Shown here piece by piece: positions 1 to 7,851 of a stretch of 64,000 nt of DNA (positions within the stretch are counted from its first letter, which is position 1; each line of letters opens with the position of its first letter). The stretch lies in the NCBI GenBank assembly GCA_052034005.1, contig JBPOJB010000042.1, forward strand, positions 1-64,000. Reading direction: 5' to 3'. The notes beneath the pieces were generated by a model. The model saw only the letters and a list, made by a program, of their open reading frames with translations. It did not search any database and was not told the DNA's origin. A program made the position numbers and the translations under genes. Source of the stretch: JAAYDI01 sp052034005. GTDB taxonomy: Bacteria; Planctomycetota; Planctomycetia; Pirellulales; Pirellulaceae.

Positions 1-357
1 CAGACCCCGCCCCAGGTTGGGCCTGGGGCCCGGGTCTCGCCCACGCGACAAAATCGGGATGTGGCCACGCCTGGTGTGGCCCTCCCTCGGTGGGGGGGCC
101 GCCCCACGGCCAAAGCGGAATGCGGAACACGGTAGGCGGATACGTCTCGGTCACCACATGCCTGCGCGCAGGCGGAACCTGAGTATATCGCGTTGCGACG
201 CCGCGTAAAATGGTGTGCCGGTGACATTCCGACCCCGACAACTCGGCCGCAGCCGCCGCACCCGCACAAGTGCTCAACAGTCGGGCATCCCATGTGTGGC
301 GACCGGCAAATGCGTTATACTCGCCGTGGTTTCCCTACTCCCTCGCGAGGCCTCACT
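1..357. other. Upstream non-coding stretch with a GC hairpin
   Basis: I see no convincing gene in this stretch. Near its start is an inverted repeat: positions 9-16 pair perfectly with 22-29 around a 5-nt loop, and an outer 6-bp stem pairs 2-7 with 32-37. No T-run follows, so a classical Rho-independent terminator is not supported, although it could end transcription of a gene left of the window. The remainder up to 357 is presumably the leader of the exported epimerase gene that starts at 358. Confidence 0.5.
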
Positions 358-1290
358 ATGCGTACCACGCGCCGCCATTTCCTCGTCACTACCGCCACCG
401 CAGCAGCAACAGCAGCAGCAGCAGCAGCTACCGCCACGGCAGCCGCAACGAGCGTGGCCGCCATGCCGAGGGCACGTGCGGCCGCCGACCCGGACCCGCC
501 GCCGGCCGCCATGCGCCTGGGCCTGGTGACCTATCAATGGGGCAAGGACTGGGACCTGCCCACGCTGCTGGCCAACTGCATCCGGGCGGAGATCCCGGGC
601 GTGGAACTGCGCACCGAGCACAAGCACGGCGTCGAACCAACACTCTCGCCGGCCCAACGGCAGGAGGTCCGCCAACGGTTTGCGGATAGCGGCATCGTAC
701 TGGTCGGATACGGATCCAACGCCGAGTTCCACAGCAAGGATCCGCGGGAAGTCGAACGGAACATCGAATTGGCCAAAGCCTATGTCCGACTCATGCACGA
801 CTGCGGCGGCAGCGGCGTCAAGGTCAAGCCCAACGCGTTTGTCCCAGGGGTCCCACACCCGCAGACGCTCGAGCAGATCGGCAAGGCGCTGAACCAACTG
901 GGCGCGTTCGGCGCGGATTACGGCCAACAGATCCGTTTGGAAGTGCATGGGGCCGGCACCTGTGAACTGCCGAATATCAAGGCGATCATGGATGTCGCCA
1001 CACACCCGAACGTCGGCGTGTGCTGGAACTGCAACCCTGCCGACCTGGAAGGGCAGGGGCTGGAACACAACTTCAACCTGGTGAAAGACCGCTTGGGCGA
1101 CACCCTCCACTGCCAGGAGCTCAACGGCCGGAGCTATCCCTACCCCAAGCTGATCGAACTGCTCGTGCAAACGCGTTACGCCGGCTGGGTCCTGTTGGAG
1201 TGCAGCTCGTCCCCAGCCGACCCGATCGCCGCGCTGGTGGAACAGAAACGCGAATTCGAGAAGCTGTTGGCCGGCGCTCGTGAGCGCTGA
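358..1290 (+). CDS. Exported sugar phosphate isomerase/epimerase-like TIM-barrel protein
   Basis: A 310-residue protein of the xylose isomerase-like/AP endonuclease 2 TIM-barrel superfamily. The chosen ATG gives a twin-arginine signal (RRHF at residues 4-7) followed by a very alanine-rich hydrophobic stretch, so folded export by Tat is expected. The barrel occupies roughly residues 52-305. Acidic and histidine residues typical of the metal site are visible in the segments LEVHG, CNPADLE and LLECSS. Planctomycetes carry many such exported epimerase-like proteins, usually with unknown substrates and often linked to carbohydrate breakdown; substrate and reaction cannot be read here. It stands alone, convergent with the PDZ gene downstream. 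The signal peptide is encoded partly by a GCA trinucleotide repeat. Confidence 0.8.
   Translation: MRTTRRHFLVTTATAAATAAAAAATATAAATSVAAMPRARAAADPDPPPAAMRLGLVTYQWGKDWDLPTLLANCIRAEIPGVELRTEHKHGVEPTLSPAQRQEVRQRFADSGIVLVGYGSNAEFHSKDPREVERNIELAKAYVRLMHDCGGSGVKVKPNAFVPGVPHPQTLEQIGKALNQLGAFGADYGQQIRLEVHGAGTCELPNIKAIMDVATHPNVGVCWNCNPADLEGQGLEHNFNLVKDRLGDTLHCQELNGRSYPYPKLIELLVQTRYAGWVLLECSSSPADPIAALVEQKREFEKLLAGARER
400..429 (+). repeat. In-frame GCA trinucleotide tract
   Basis: Ten consecutive codons read GCA x3, ACA, GCA x5, GCT, encoding nine alanines and one threonine inside the hydrophobic core of the Tat signal of the gene starting at 358. The tract is in frame, so slippage would change signal-peptide length without a frameshift. 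Confidence 0.85.
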
Positions 1291-1413
1291 ACATAGGGCC
1301 GAGTCAAGCACGGTGGAACGGGAACGCGGATTCGAGACGCGGCTTGCGCGGAAACCGGCGCAGGGCGCTCGAGGGACGCGCGCCACGCGCCGACAGGCTC
1401 CCGGGCGGCCGAC

Positions 1414-2439
1414 TTATTCTTTCCCTTCCAGCGCCTCGATGCGCCGCTGAACCTCCTCGAGTTGCTTCTGGAGCACGTCCCTCTGACGGCGCAACTCGGC
1501 GAGTTCCTGGGCAGCATCGTCCGCAGGTCCGTGGGCGCCGGGCTTCACGACGCTCTTGGAGGTGCCGTCTGCAGGCGGAGGTGGCAATTCCGCGTGCCCG
1601 GCAGCTGGGGGTCGACCGGCGGCCGGGTCCGCACCGTCCGGCGCGGGCGGCGGCGGCGGCTCGATCGCGGGAAGCGCATCGTCCGGCTCCGGCGCGTCAG
1701 CTGCCATGCCGGGCGCAGGCGGCGCGGGCGGCGTCTGGCTCGCATTGGCAGCCGCGGCGGCGTCCGCGGCCGCGTCGCCCGCCGGCGCCGCACCGTCTAG
1801 GGCGCGTTCCAGCGCATCGAGGAGCGGCCGCTTACCGACCCGGCCACGGCCCAGCCGCAAGGGCGGATCGCTCGCGTCGGTCGTCAGGGGTTTCGCAGTC
1901 GACGGTTTGGGAGCGATCACCGGCGGAGCCGGGGCCAACGACAACTTCTTGCGCCCGATGCGATCGCCTTCAAAATAGGTGATTTCGACCGAGTCGCCCG
2001 GACGAAACGCCTGGATGAACTCCACGAGCTCATCGGCCGAGCCGATTCGCTTGCCGTTGACCGACACGATCACGCCGCCGAGCGGCAAGCCCGCTCGCGC
2101 CGCCGGCGTGCCCGGACGGATCTGAGTGATCACGGCCCCCGCATTGACGGTGACTGAAAAACGGCGACGCGTGAGTTCCTTAACGTCGTCCACCGAGATG
2201 CCCAGACTGGGCCGCGCACTGCGAGGCACCGCAGGGTCCTCCGGCGGCGCCGGCGCCCGTGCGGGTTCCGGCAACTCCGCCACCGGCTCAGCCTGCGCCC
2301 CCTCGGCCCGCTGCACGCCGGGCGGGGTCTCCAAGCGCTTTTCCAATTCGCGGACCGCGTCCTGCCCCCAGATGGGTGGCCGCCCCATCCCGGTCAGGAC
2401 CAGGAACACCACGCATCCCACGAACCGTCTTGCTTTCAT
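1414..2439 (-). CDS. Secreted PDZ-domain protein with C-terminal coiled coil
   Basis: A protein of 341 residues when started at the ATG giving MKARRFVG, which heads a normal signal peptide. After a Pro/Ala-rich stretch comes one PDZ domain (roughly residues 75-155, with the GLPLGGVIVSVNGKRI core that binds peptide C-termini). A long low-complexity Ala/Pro linker follows, and the last 35 residues are a heptad-like coiled coil rich in Leu, Gln, Arg and Glu. No trypsin-like domain is present, so it is not a DegP/HtrA protease; an extracytoplasmic scaffold or adaptor role is inferred. It is divergent from the GNAT gene with 139 bp between the starts. Confidence 0.75.
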   Translation of the reverse strand: MKARRFVGCVVFLVLTGMGRPPIWGQDAVRELEKRLETPPGVQRAEGAQAEPVAELPEPARAPAPPEDPAVPRSARPSLGISVDDVKELTRRRFSVTVNAGAVITQIRPGTPAARAGLPLGGVIVSVNGKRIGSADELVEFIQAFRPGDSVEITYFEGDRIGRKKLSLAPAPPVIAPKPSTAKPLTTDASDPPLRLGRGRVGKRPLLDALERALDGAAPAGDAAADAAAAANASQTPPAPPAPGMAADAPEPDDALPAIEPPPPPAPDGADPAAGRPPAAGHAELPPPPADGTSKSVVKPGAHGPADDAAQELAELRRQRDVLQKQLEEVQRRIEALEGKE

Positions 2440-2578
2440 AGCTGGGCCCCCCCGCACGCCGCCTGACTCCCGCGCAATCGCCGTCAACGCCGAACGACTC
2501 CTGAATTATACCGGGCACCGGGAAACGGAAGTATCGGTCTTGGACGGTGTGAATCGGATCGGTTATCTTGCTCGTGCC

Positions 2579-3496
2579 ATGCCGAACCGCCTGACGACAC
2601 ATGCGGTGACCATCGAACCGGCGCCCGCGGCGCGGAGGGCCGAGGCTTTGGCGCTGCTGCGTATCAATCAGTCGCGAATCCGGCGCATGCTCACGGCCGA
2701 AGGCCACGGGAGCCTGGACATGCGTGGACTGTTCCTGGCCCGGCGCGCGGAGCACCTGGTGGGCGCGGCGTGGGGGCAGACGGTGCCCGGCCGAATCGCG
2801 TTCTGCTGGCCGCCGTGCCTCGCGCCCCGCGAGCCGGAAAGCACGGCGATCCAATTGCAGGAGGCGGTCGATAAGCACGTGGATGCCCAGGGCGTCTCGA
2901 TGGCGCAAGCGGTCGTATCGATTCGGGCGGTGATCGATGCCGCGCGGCTCTCGCGCGCCGGATACCACCACCTGGCCGACTTGGACTACCTGGTCGCTTT
3001 GCGAGAGTGCTTCCCGCAGCGGCAGCCGCCGAGCGATCTCGAGTTTCGCCCCGTCATCGCGGCGGACCAGTCACGCCTCGCCGCGCTGATCGAGCGCACC
3101 TATCAGGGGTCACTCGACTGCCCCAAACTCGACCGCATGCGCCGAATCGAAGACGTCCTGAACGGGTACCGCCATACGGGCCAATACCGGCCTGACTGGT
3201 GGCTCTTTGCGCGACATGCGGGCCAGGATGTCGGCTGCGTTCTGCTGGCCGACCACCCGGCGCATGACCAATCGGAGCTGATGTACGTGGGCGTCGTGCC
3301 GCAATGGCGCGGTCGCGGCTGGGGCGTCCAGATCACGCGATTTGCCCAGTGGCTGGTCGGTCAAGCCCGTCGCGAACGGATGGTCCTGGCCGTGGATAGC
3401 CTCAATTGGCCGGCCGAAAACATCTATGCCTTGACCGGCTTCGACCGTTGGGATCGACGACGCGTGTTCCTACGCAGTGTGGCAGCAAGCGCTTAG
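2579..3496 (+). CDS. GNAT-family N-acetyltransferase
   Basis: A 305-residue protein. The C-terminal half (about residues 165-300) is a GNAT fold with a recognisable acetyl-CoA-binding motif A (QWRGRGWG) followed by the helix and the late AENIYALTGF segment typical of the family. The N-terminal 150 residues look like a divergent second GNAT-like half. The ATG at 2579 is preferred because the upstream in-frame extension overlaps the divergent PDZ gene and has no family features. The substrate is unknown. It ends about 375 bp before dnaA and is co-directional with it. Confidence 0.75.
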   Translation: MPNRLTTHAVTIEPAPAARRAEALALLRINQSRIRRMLTAEGHGSLDMRGLFLARRAEHLVGAAWGQTVPGRIAFCWPPCLAPREPESTAIQLQEAVDKHVDAQGVSMAQAVVSIRAVIDAARLSRAGYHHLADLDYLVALRECFPQRQPPSDLEFRPVIAADQSRLAALIERTYQGSLDCPKLDRMRRIEDVLNGYRHTGQYRPDWWLFARHAGQDVGCVLLADHPAHDQSELMYVGVVPQWRGRGWGVQITRFAQWLVGQARRERMVLAVDSLNWPAENIYALTGFDRWDRRRVFLRSVAASA

Positions 3497-3870
3497 GGTA
3501 TATGCGGGTCGATCACTGGCCATAAGGACCAACACATTTTCCACGACCGCCCGATGGCAACGGACGTTTTTTTTTCGTCCGACCTGACCGGAAATTCTCG
3601 ACGTTCCGACGGCCAAACGCCCCGGTGCGGGAAAAGTTCTCACGCCCTGCTTTACACGAGTGCTAGCACGCGTACAATCGGCTGCCACGGATCACTACTT
3701 GAGCTTGGTCGTCGGTCCTAAAGTACGAGATCGTACGACTTTACCTAAATTATGGATTCGGCTGCTCAAGCCAGCAGCCACCAGTCCCCGTCAATCGGAG
3801 TCAATTGGACGGGGAGACAATCGGGCACGATTTGCGTGGGTTTTATCGGCGCTGGTGGTGTGCGCAGAGG
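3497..3870 (+). promoter_or_regulatory. dnaA leader with hairpins and a palindrome
   Basis: No gene is seen in this 374-bp gap. Three structures stand out. (1) A 6-bp stem at 3561-3566/3576-3581 encloses a loop of nine T. (2) A palindrome at 3723-3736 has arms GTACGA and TCGTAC two bases apart and is extended by flanking AAAGT/ACTTT, which looks like a protein-binding site; an AT-rich stretch follows. (3) A perfect 8-bp stem pairs 3785-3792 with 3808-3815, just before the dnaA start. One near-match to a DnaA box (TTTTCCACG, 3537-3545) is present but no cluster, so an origin is not supported. Control of dnaA expression is the likely role. Confidence 0.45.
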
Positions 3871-5241
3871 ATGCGGAAGGACGTGAGGAACGGCGATACG
3901 GACATCGACTCCGCCCTGCGGGAAGCGGTGGTGGATAGAGTCGGCCGAGAGCGATTCGACCTGTGGTTTGGCGACGGCGTCGAGCTGTGTCTGACCGGCG
4001 GGTCGTTACGGGTGCGTGCCGCCGATCAGTTCACCATCGATCGGTTGCGGCGGCAGTTCCGCACGGAGCTTCAGGCGGCCTGCCGCGCGCTGGTGGCGGG
4101 CCCGGTCGAGGTGGTGTTCGAAGTGGACGAGGCGTTGGCGGTATCGCACGAGGTCCTGCCGCTTCCGGTCCGCGCGGCTCGGGCTCCGGCGTCGTCGGCG
4201 CCGGCCCGACGGTTTGCCCGGCTGGACGAGTTCGTCGTGGGCGCTTGCAATCGGGTCGCGTACACGGCCGCACAGATGATCGCCGAGGGTCCGGGTCCGG
4301 TGTCCCCTTTGTTCCTGTTCGGGCCGGCCGGTTCGGGCAAGACGCACTTATTGGAGGGCATCTGGTCCGCCGTGCGTCGTGGATCTGGCAATCGCAGCGT
4401 ACTGTATTTGACGGCCGAGCAGTTCACGTCGATGTTTCTCGACGCGTTGCGGGGCAGCGGCCTCCCGAATTTCCGATACAAGTACCGGCATGTCGATCTG
4501 TTGTTGATCGACGACGTGCAGTTCTTCTTGGGCAAGCGTGCCACGCTGGTCGAGCTTCAGAACACGGTGGACGCGTTGCAGCGTGAACACCGGCAGGTGG
4601 TGCTGGCCGCCGACCGGTCGCCGGCGGAGCTCGCCAAGTTCGGCCCGGTGCTGACCACGCGTTTCTCGGGCGGGCTGGTATGCGGTCTCGAGCCGGCCGA
4701 CCATGCCACGCGTCTGCGGATCCTCCAGTGCCTGGCGCACCGCCTGCAGGTGCCGTTGCCGGCCGACGTGCAGGCCCTGTTGGCCGACCGGCTCGACGGG
4801 GACGCGCGCCGCCTGGCCGGCGCGTTGCACCGGCTGGACGCGACCAGCCGCGCGTTCCAGCGGCCGATCGATTTGGAGCTGGCGCACTCGGCGCTGCTGG
4901 ACCTGTTCCGGACGACCAGTCGCATCGTGCGGCTGGACGATATCGATCGCGCCGTGTGCGACGTGTTCGGGCTGGACGCCAGTTCGCTGCAATCGTCCAG
5001 CAAGGGTCGCTCGGTGAGCCAGCCGCGCGCGCTGGCCATGTGGCTGGCGCGCAAGTACACGCGCGCCGCTTACGCGGAAATCGGCGCCTACTTCGGGCGT
5101 CGCAGCCACAGCACCGTGATCTCCGCCCAGAAGCAGGTGCGACGCTGGATGGCCCAGCGCGCCCCGATCCGGCTGGCTCACGGCCAGTGCGAGATCGATG
5201 AAGCCATCCGCCGCGTCGAATCGCAGATCCGCGCCGGTTAG
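3871..5241 (+). CDS. dnaA: Chromosomal replication initiator DnaA
   Basis: A 456-residue DnaA, the AAA+ ATPase that binds DnaA boxes and opens the origin. Domain I is at about residues 8-85. The AAA+ core has Walker A GPAGSGKTHL at 151-160 and Walker B LLLIDDVQF around 211. The C-terminal HTH (domain IV) carries the signature region YAEIGAYFGRRSHSTVI from residue 401. Domain II is short. The ATG at 3871 is preferred; an in-frame TTG at 3805 lies inside a strong leader hairpin and would add a non-homologous extension. The gene is not beside dnaN or gyrB. The downstream gene is convergent. Confidence 0.93.
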   Translation: MRKDVRNGDTDIDSALREAVVDRVGRERFDLWFGDGVELCLTGGSLRVRAADQFTIDRLRRQFRTELQAACRALVAGPVEVVFEVDEALAVSHEVLPLPVRAARAPASSAPARRFARLDEFVVGACNRVAYTAAQMIAEGPGPVSPLFLFGPAGSGKTHLLEGIWSAVRRGSGNRSVLYLTAEQFTSMFLDALRGSGLPNFRYKYRHVDLLLIDDVQFFLGKRATLVELQNTVDALQREHRQVVLAADRSPAELAKFGPVLTTRFSGGLVCGLEPADHATRLRILQCLAHRLQVPLPADVQALLADRLDGDARRLAGALHRLDATSRAFQRPIDLELAHSALLDLFRTTSRIVRLDDIDRAVCDVFGLDASSLQSSSKGRSVSQPRALAMWLARKYTRAAYAEIGAYFGRRSHSTVISAQKQVRRWMAQRAPIRLAHGQCEIDEAIRRVESQIRAG

Positions 5242-5256
5242 GCGGGTCGGACCCGC
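5242..5256. terminator. Hairpin between convergent dnaA and oxidoreductase genes
   Basis: GCGGGT and ACCCGC form a 6-bp (up to 7-bp) stem directly after the dnaA stop, in the 20-bp gap before the end of the opposing gene. It has no T-tract, so it is at best a weak bidirectional terminator. Confidence 0.4.
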
Positions 5257-5261
5257 GCCGA

Positions 5262-6566
5262 TCAGGCGCTGCGGGGGACCGTGGTCAACCCGGGCGTGGC
5301 GATCTCCTCGACCGGTACGTCGCCCCACTGGCACGTCGTGGGACCCAGCCGCATGCCCGAATTGAGCACGTCGTCCCATTTCAGCAGCTGGCCCGTGTAG
5401 CAGGCCTCGCGACCGAGGATCGCCATCATCGTGCTCAGCGCCATGTAACGGCCGTTGTTGATCGGCTTGCCGGCCCGGATCGAGGCGAACAGCTCGTGGT
5501 GCTCGAACTCCATCATGTTCGGCTTGTCGCCCTTGAACACCGGCTGACCATTGATCAGCCCCTGTTGGCCGTTGATCAGGACCTGGGCATGGCCTTTCGT
5601 GCCGAGGATGTAATCGTCCACGTCGTTGTGACAGTGCGCCATCTGGCGCGTGTAGGTGAACGCCTTGACACCGTTGTCCCATTCGAAGCAGTTGGCGAAG
5701 TGGTCGTAGATATTGCCGAACCGCGGCTCCACGCGCACCTGCCGGCCGCCCAGCCCGAAGCAGGCCTTCGGCGGCTGGTCGCCCATCAGCCACATGGCCT
5801 TGTCCAGGCTGTGTACGAACTGTTCCACGATGTGGTCGCCCGACAACCAGGTGTAGTTGTACCAGTTGCGGTTCTGATACTCCATCTCGGACCACTCGGG
5901 CTTCCGTTCGCGCGACCAGAGGGCGCCGGTCAGATAGTTTTCGTGGATCGCCACGATCTCGCCGATCGCGCCGTCCCGGACCCGATTGATCGTCTCGCGC
6001 ACGCCCAGGTCATAGCGCCAGCACAGGCCGGAGACGATGCTGAGCCCTTTCTTGGTGGCCTCTTCGGAGGTGGCCAGCACGCTCAGCACGCCGACCGGGT
6101 CCACCGCCACCGGCTTCTCGCAGAAGACATGCTTGCCCGCCGCCACGGCCGCCTGCAGATGCTGGGGCCGATAGAAGGGCGTCGTCGCAAGCAGCACCAC
6201 GTCCACGCCCGAATCGATCAGCTGCTGGTAGGCGTCGAAACCGGCGAAGCAGTGGTCGTCGGCCACCTGGTACTTGGCGCCGATCACGTCCGGCAGCACG
6301 TTCTTGGCGGCCGCGATTTTGTCGGGGAACAAATCGGCCAGCGCCGTCAGCCGGACGTTCTCTTCCGCTTTCATCGCGTCACCAGCCGCGCCCAGGCCGC
6401 GACCTCCACACCCGATGAGTCCCACCCGGAGGATGTCGCTGCCGCCGGCATGGGCCATGCGGGCCGTGCCCAGCGTCGCGGCCAGCGTGCCGCCGACCAC
6501 GGCGGCCGTGGTCTGCCGGAGAAAGGTACGACGTGAGGTAGACAGACGAGTTCTGGTCTCGGACAT
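5262..6566 (-). CDS. Tat-exported Gfo/Idh/MocA-family oxidoreductase
   Basis: A 434-residue NAD(P)-dependent oxidoreductase of the Gfo/Idh/MocA family. The ATG at 6566 has a good GAAAGGAG ribosome-binding site and gives a twin-arginine signal (SRRTFLRQ). After it comes the Rossmann motif VGLIGCGGRG and the family EKP motif (FCEKPVAV), whose lysine is catalytic in sugar-oxidising relatives. The C-terminal half is the usual alpha/beta substrate domain. Such exported paralogues are strongly expanded in planctomycetes and thought to act on sugars, with cofactor bound before Tat export; the substrate is not deducible. It is monocistronic in appearance. Confidence 0.87.
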   Translation of the reverse strand: MSETRTRLSTSRRTFLRQTTAAVVGGTLAATLGTARMAHAGGSDILRVGLIGCGGRGLGAAGDAMKAEENVRLTALADLFPDKIAAAKNVLPDVIGAKYQVADDHCFAGFDAYQQLIDSGVDVVLLATTPFYRPQHLQAAVAAGKHVFCEKPVAVDPVGVLSVLATSEEATKKGLSIVSGLCWRYDLGVRETINRVRDGAIGEIVAIHENYLTGALWSRERKPEWSEMEYQNRNWYNYTWLSGDHIVEQFVHSLDKAMWLMGDQPPKACFGLGGRQVRVEPRFGNIYDHFANCFEWDNGVKAFTYTRQMAHCHNDVDDYILGTKGHAQVLINGQQGLINGQPVFKGDKPNMMEFEHHELFASIRAGKPINNGRYMALSTMMAILGREACYTGQLLKWDDVLNSGMRLGPTTCQWGDVPVEEIATPGLTTVPRSA

Positions 6567-6684
6567 GGATGGCTCCTTTCGGCGCACAGGTCGGAAGCTC
6601 GGCGTGAATCACAGTCGCAGCACCAGCGCTCCATTCTGGCTGCTCGCGCCCCGGATCGCAACTAGGAGTGGCCGCCTCGGCGGG

Positions 6685-7851
6685 TCATTTCACCTGCCGG
6701 ATGAACCGCACCAGGTCCTCGTCCAGACGCTGCAGGTCCTCTCCAAAGGCGCGGCGGAACTGCGCCACACGCTCGGCCGACGACTGCTCCGCCAACGCCG
6801 GCAGCCGCCCGATCTCCTGCAGGTAGCGGACGTACGGCTCGCGCCGGGCGCGCAACAGGAAGTAATTCAGCGCCCAGGCCTCGGCATACGCGTCAGCCGA
6901 GGTCTGCGGGTCGCGGAACCGGGCATCGTCCGTCAACAGCGTCTCCAGGGCATCCGGCGGACGCCGCTCGAGCATCGCGCGGAAATGGTCCAGGTGCAAC
7001 CGGTTGACCGCGCCGATGCTCCGCCACCCCCGCGCGCTGTCCAGGTCCGGCGTCTCGAAGTACACGGCAATCCCCTCACTGACCCACAGCGGATTGCCCG
7101 CGTACCGGGTCTCGAGGCCCGTGTTATAGGCCAACTGGTGCGTGGCCTCATGGACGATCGTCGCCACGGTACGTTCGGCGGCCGGCTGCGACAGGATCTG
7201 ATTGATGTGCGACGCCGTACTCCCGCCACGCCTCCCCTTGCGCAACGTGTCGACGCCCGTCAGGTCGTACATCGTGACGCGATTGGTCTGCATGTTGTAG
7301 TAGCCGAACATGACCCCGGACGCGCTGCCAATCTCCCGTTCCGCATACTGCACGTACGACTGCTTGGTGTCGAACACCAGCGCCACCAGCGGGAACTCCG
7401 GCTGCTTCAGCGGCAGGCCCAGGTTCTTCCAGTAACTCTGGTAGCCCCGGAACAACCGCTCGTACAGGCCGCCACACCACACGGCGTAGGCGTCCGATGT
7501 GTTGTAGCAGATCACGTAGTGCGCCGTCCGGTGGATCTTGAACCCGACCGGGAACTCGTCCAACAGGCGCGCCGCCATCTCGACCGGCCCCAACGGTGCG
7601 AACGGACGCGCATCCGACTCGCGACACACCACCTCCTCGGCCCGGATCACCCACCACGCGCCGTCGGGCGCCTCCAACAGCAGGTCGCCGACCGGCAACT
7701 CCACCACCACCCGCCCGACCACCTCGACCTCCCGCCCCTCACGCTCCAGCACCACCCGCTCCATGGCCGCCAGACGCGCCGTGTGACACGCACACCCCGC
7801 GCACAGAACGGCCGCCTGCAGCGCCACCACTACCTGCTTCGTATGTCCCAC
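6685..7851 (-). CDS. DUF1570-type gluzincin metallopeptidase-like lipoprotein
   Basis: A 388-residue protein matching the planctomycete DUF1570 type. A zinc-peptidase motif HEATH is at residues 234-238, followed about 20 residues later by WVSEGIAVYFE, supplying the third-ligand glutamate of gluzincins. The GTG at 7851 is preferred: it gives a short hydrophobic N-terminus with a cysteine cluster (LCAGCAC) that could be a lipoprotein signal. The first 22 nt overlap the end of the upstream permease gene, so the two are probably translationally coupled. A later ATG (MERVVLER) is an alternative. The protein substrate is unknown. The very long open frame continuing upstream is only the shadow of the permease gene. 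Confidence 0.75.
   Translation of the reverse strand: MGHTKQVVVALQAAVLCAGCACHTARLAAMERVVLEREGREVEVVGRVVVELPVGDLLLEAPDGAWWVIRAEEVVCRESDARPFAPLGPVEMAARLLDEFPVGFKIHRTAHYVICYNTSDAYAVWCGGLYERLFRGYQSYWKNLGLPLKQPEFPLVALVFDTKQSYVQYAEREIGSASGVMFGYYNMQTNRVTMYDLTGVDTLRKGRRGGSTASHINQILSQPAAERTVATIVHEATHQLAYNTGLETRYAGNPLWVSEGIAVYFETPDLDSARGWRSIGAVNRLHLDHFRAMLERRPPDALETLLTDDARFRDPQTSADAYAEAWALNYFLLRARREPYVRYLQEIGRLPALAEQSSAERVAQFRRAFGEDLQRLDEDLVRFIRQVK

Noticed and set aside
274..1386. Long minus-strand frame opposite the exported epimerase gene
   Set aside because: It mirrors codons of the real gene, has poly-cysteine from the GCA tract and no family features.
3497..3870. Possible origin of replication next to dnaA
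   Set aside because: There is only one near-consensus DnaA box and no AT-rich repeated unwinding element; dnaA location alone does not mark the origin in planctomycetes.
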